Shown: piece by piece, positions 6,365 through 7,099 of the stretch
Numbering within the stretch: position 1 is the stretch's first letter
Layout of the letters: the number at the start of each line of letters is the position of its first letter
Assembly (NCBI GenBank): GCA_013697265.1
Contig: JACCXE010000069.1
Coordinates: 1 to 7,099 of the forward strand
Length of the DNA: 7,099 nucleotides
DNA from: Actinomycetota bacterium
Lineage (GTDB): Bacteria > Actinomycetota > Acidimicrobiia > Acidimicrobiales > JACCXE01
Reading direction: 5' to 3'
Position numbers and translations under genes: made by a program
The notes under the pieces: generated by a model
Database searches by the model: none
Told to the model about the DNA's origin: nothing
The model's input: the letters and a program-made list of their open reading frames with translations, nothing else

Positions 6365-7027
6365 ATGGGGCTCCTCGAAGGCTTCGGCATCACGCTCAAA
6401 CAGATCGGCAACGTCGTCACCGTCCCCTACGACAAGGACGGCGGACCGAAGCGGCCCAAGCCCGAGCGGTTCCACGGCCGTCACGTCCTGAATCGCTACG
6501 AGGACGGCATGGAGAAGTGCATCGGCTGCGAACTGTGCGCCGGGGTGTGCCCCGCGAAGTGCATCTACGTGCGGGGCAAAGACAACCCACCCGACGCTCC
6601 CGTTTCGCCGGGTGAGCGCTTCGGTTTCGTCTACGAGATCAACTACCTGCGTTGCATCCACTGCGACCTGTGCGTCGAGGCCTGTCCCACCGAGGCAATT
6701 ACCGAGTCGAAGCTGTTCGAGTTCTCCTTCACGAACCGTCAGGACGCGATTTACACGCGCGAAGAGTTGATCGTGGACGACTCGGGCAAACCCAAGCAGC
6801 TGCCTTGGGAAGACTGGCGCGAAGGCGACGACGAGCACACCTCGGCGTGGATGCGCGCCACCGCGCCCGGCGGCGACCCTCACTACGAGGGCAAGCCATT
6901 GTGGTCCGGTGAACTGGGCTACGGCGTACGCGCGCCCGAGGGTGGCCAGCCCGCCGAAGCCGCAGCGAAGGCCGCCGCGCTGGACGAAGCCGCGCACGAC
7001 GACCACGACGCCGGCGCTCACCACTGA
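6365..7027 (+). CDS. nuoI: NADH-quinone oxidoreductase subunit I (NuoI)
   Basis: NuoI is the 8Fe ferredoxin-like subunit that carries clusters N6a and N6b and passes electrons towards N2 in NuoB. The 220-residue product has two classic C-x2-C-x2-C-x3-C-P motifs: C52, C55, C58, C62 (CIGCELC, then CP) and C97, C100, C103, C107 (CIHCDLC, then CP). An N-terminal amphipathic region (LLEGFGITLKQIG) probably lies along the membrane surface. After the second motif come the conserved ESKLFEFS and about 80 more residues. They end in an Ala-rich stretch and a His/Asp-rich tail (AAHDDHDAGAHH, 209-220), which makes the protein longer than E. coli NuoI (about 180 residues). ATG 6365 follows the nuoH TAA with no gap; GTGGG at 6353-6357 is a modest ribosome binding site. 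The stop overlaps the next ATG as TGATG. Confidence 0.97.
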   Translation: MGLLEGFGITLKQIGNVVTVPYDKDGGPKRPKPERFHGRHVLNRYEDGMEKCIGCELCAGVCPAKCIYVRGKDNPPDAPVSPGERFGFVYEINYLRCIHCDLCVEACPTEAITESKLFEFSFTNRQDAIYTREELIVDDSGKPKQLPWEDWREGDDEHTSAWMRATAPGGDPHYEGKPLWSGELGYGVRAPEGGQPAEAAAKAAALDEAAHDDHDAGAHH

Positions 7028-7099
7028 TGCAGCTGGTGTCTTTGTTCGCGGCGACGAAGGTCGACTCGCTCACCTTCATCTTGGGTGCGGTGATCATCC
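7027..7099 (+). CDS. nuoJ: NADH-quinone oxidoreductase subunit J (NuoJ), N-terminal fragment
   Basis: Only 24 codons are visible before the window ends; they read MQLVSLFAATKVDSLTFILG and continue into AVII. This is consistent with the start of the first membrane helix of NuoJ, a small antiporter-arm subunit of complex I. The sequence alone is too short to identify the family; the call rests on position, since nuoJ follows nuoI in nearly all nuo operons. The ATG overlaps the nuoI stop by one base (TGATG), and there is no clear ribosome binding site, so expression probably depends on coupling to nuoI. Confidence 0.75.
   Translation, partial: MQLVSLFAATKVDSLTFILGAVII

Noticed and set aside
5311..6615. 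Arg/His-rich open frame of 434 codons in another + frame across nuoH and nuoI
   Set aside because: It overlaps two certain genes out of frame, and its Arg-rich content is typical of a frame-shifted read of GC-rich coding sequence.
5435..7024. Long open frame of 529 codons on the - strand opposite nuoH and nuoI
   Set aside because: It lies wholly opposite two genes with clear family motifs, and its product is dominated by Arg, Asp, Glu, Gly and His in the way expected from the reverse complement of GC-rich codons.
1..7099. CRISPR array, tRNA or rRNA gene, insertion sequence or attachment site
   Set aside because: I found no spaced direct repeats, no tRNA-like cloverleaf segment in the short non-coding parts, no transposase and no terminal inverted repeats.

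Overview
The window reads as a piece of chromosome from a high-GC actinobacterium, most likely an Acidimicrobiia-type lineage. That placement is inferred from GC-rich third codon positions, the style of the NuoF, NuoH and NuoI sequences, and the RHS tail motif. No marker gene here settles taxonomy.

Layout: (1) Bases 1-448 hold the C-terminal end of an RHS/YD-repeat protein whose 5' part lies outside the window. It keeps the end of the RHS core, followed by a tail of about 110 residues that may carry two compensating frameshifts. (2) Bases 483-671 encode an unrecognised 62-residue protein with two predicted membrane segments and a good ribosome binding site. (3) Bases 672-797 form a short intergenic region with two small hairpins and a possible -10 element just ahead of the next gene. 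(4) From 798 to the right edge runs a tightly packed respiratory complex I operon segment: nuoE, nuoF, nuoG, nuoH, nuoI and the first 24 codons of nuoJ, all on the + strand. Neighbours overlap by 0-8 bases, so translational coupling is likely.

How the genes work together: NuoE (cluster N1a), NuoF (FMN and N3) and NuoG (N1b, N4, N5, N7) form the NADH-oxidising module. NuoI (N6a, N6b) passes electrons on to the quinone site. NuoH is the membrane subunit that helps form the quinone cavity and links to the proton-pumping arm, of which NuoJ is the first member seen. All cluster ligands that I looked for are present, so the encoded complex appears catalytically intact.

The core of the window is ordinary housekeeping metabolism and I see no new defence or mobile system. 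The points most worth a second look are the nuo cluster starting at nuoE right beside an RHS locus (nuoA-D are not upstream), the probable double frameshift in the RHS tail, the small membrane protein behind it, and a Pro/Gly-rich insertion in NuoF before the last N3 ligand.
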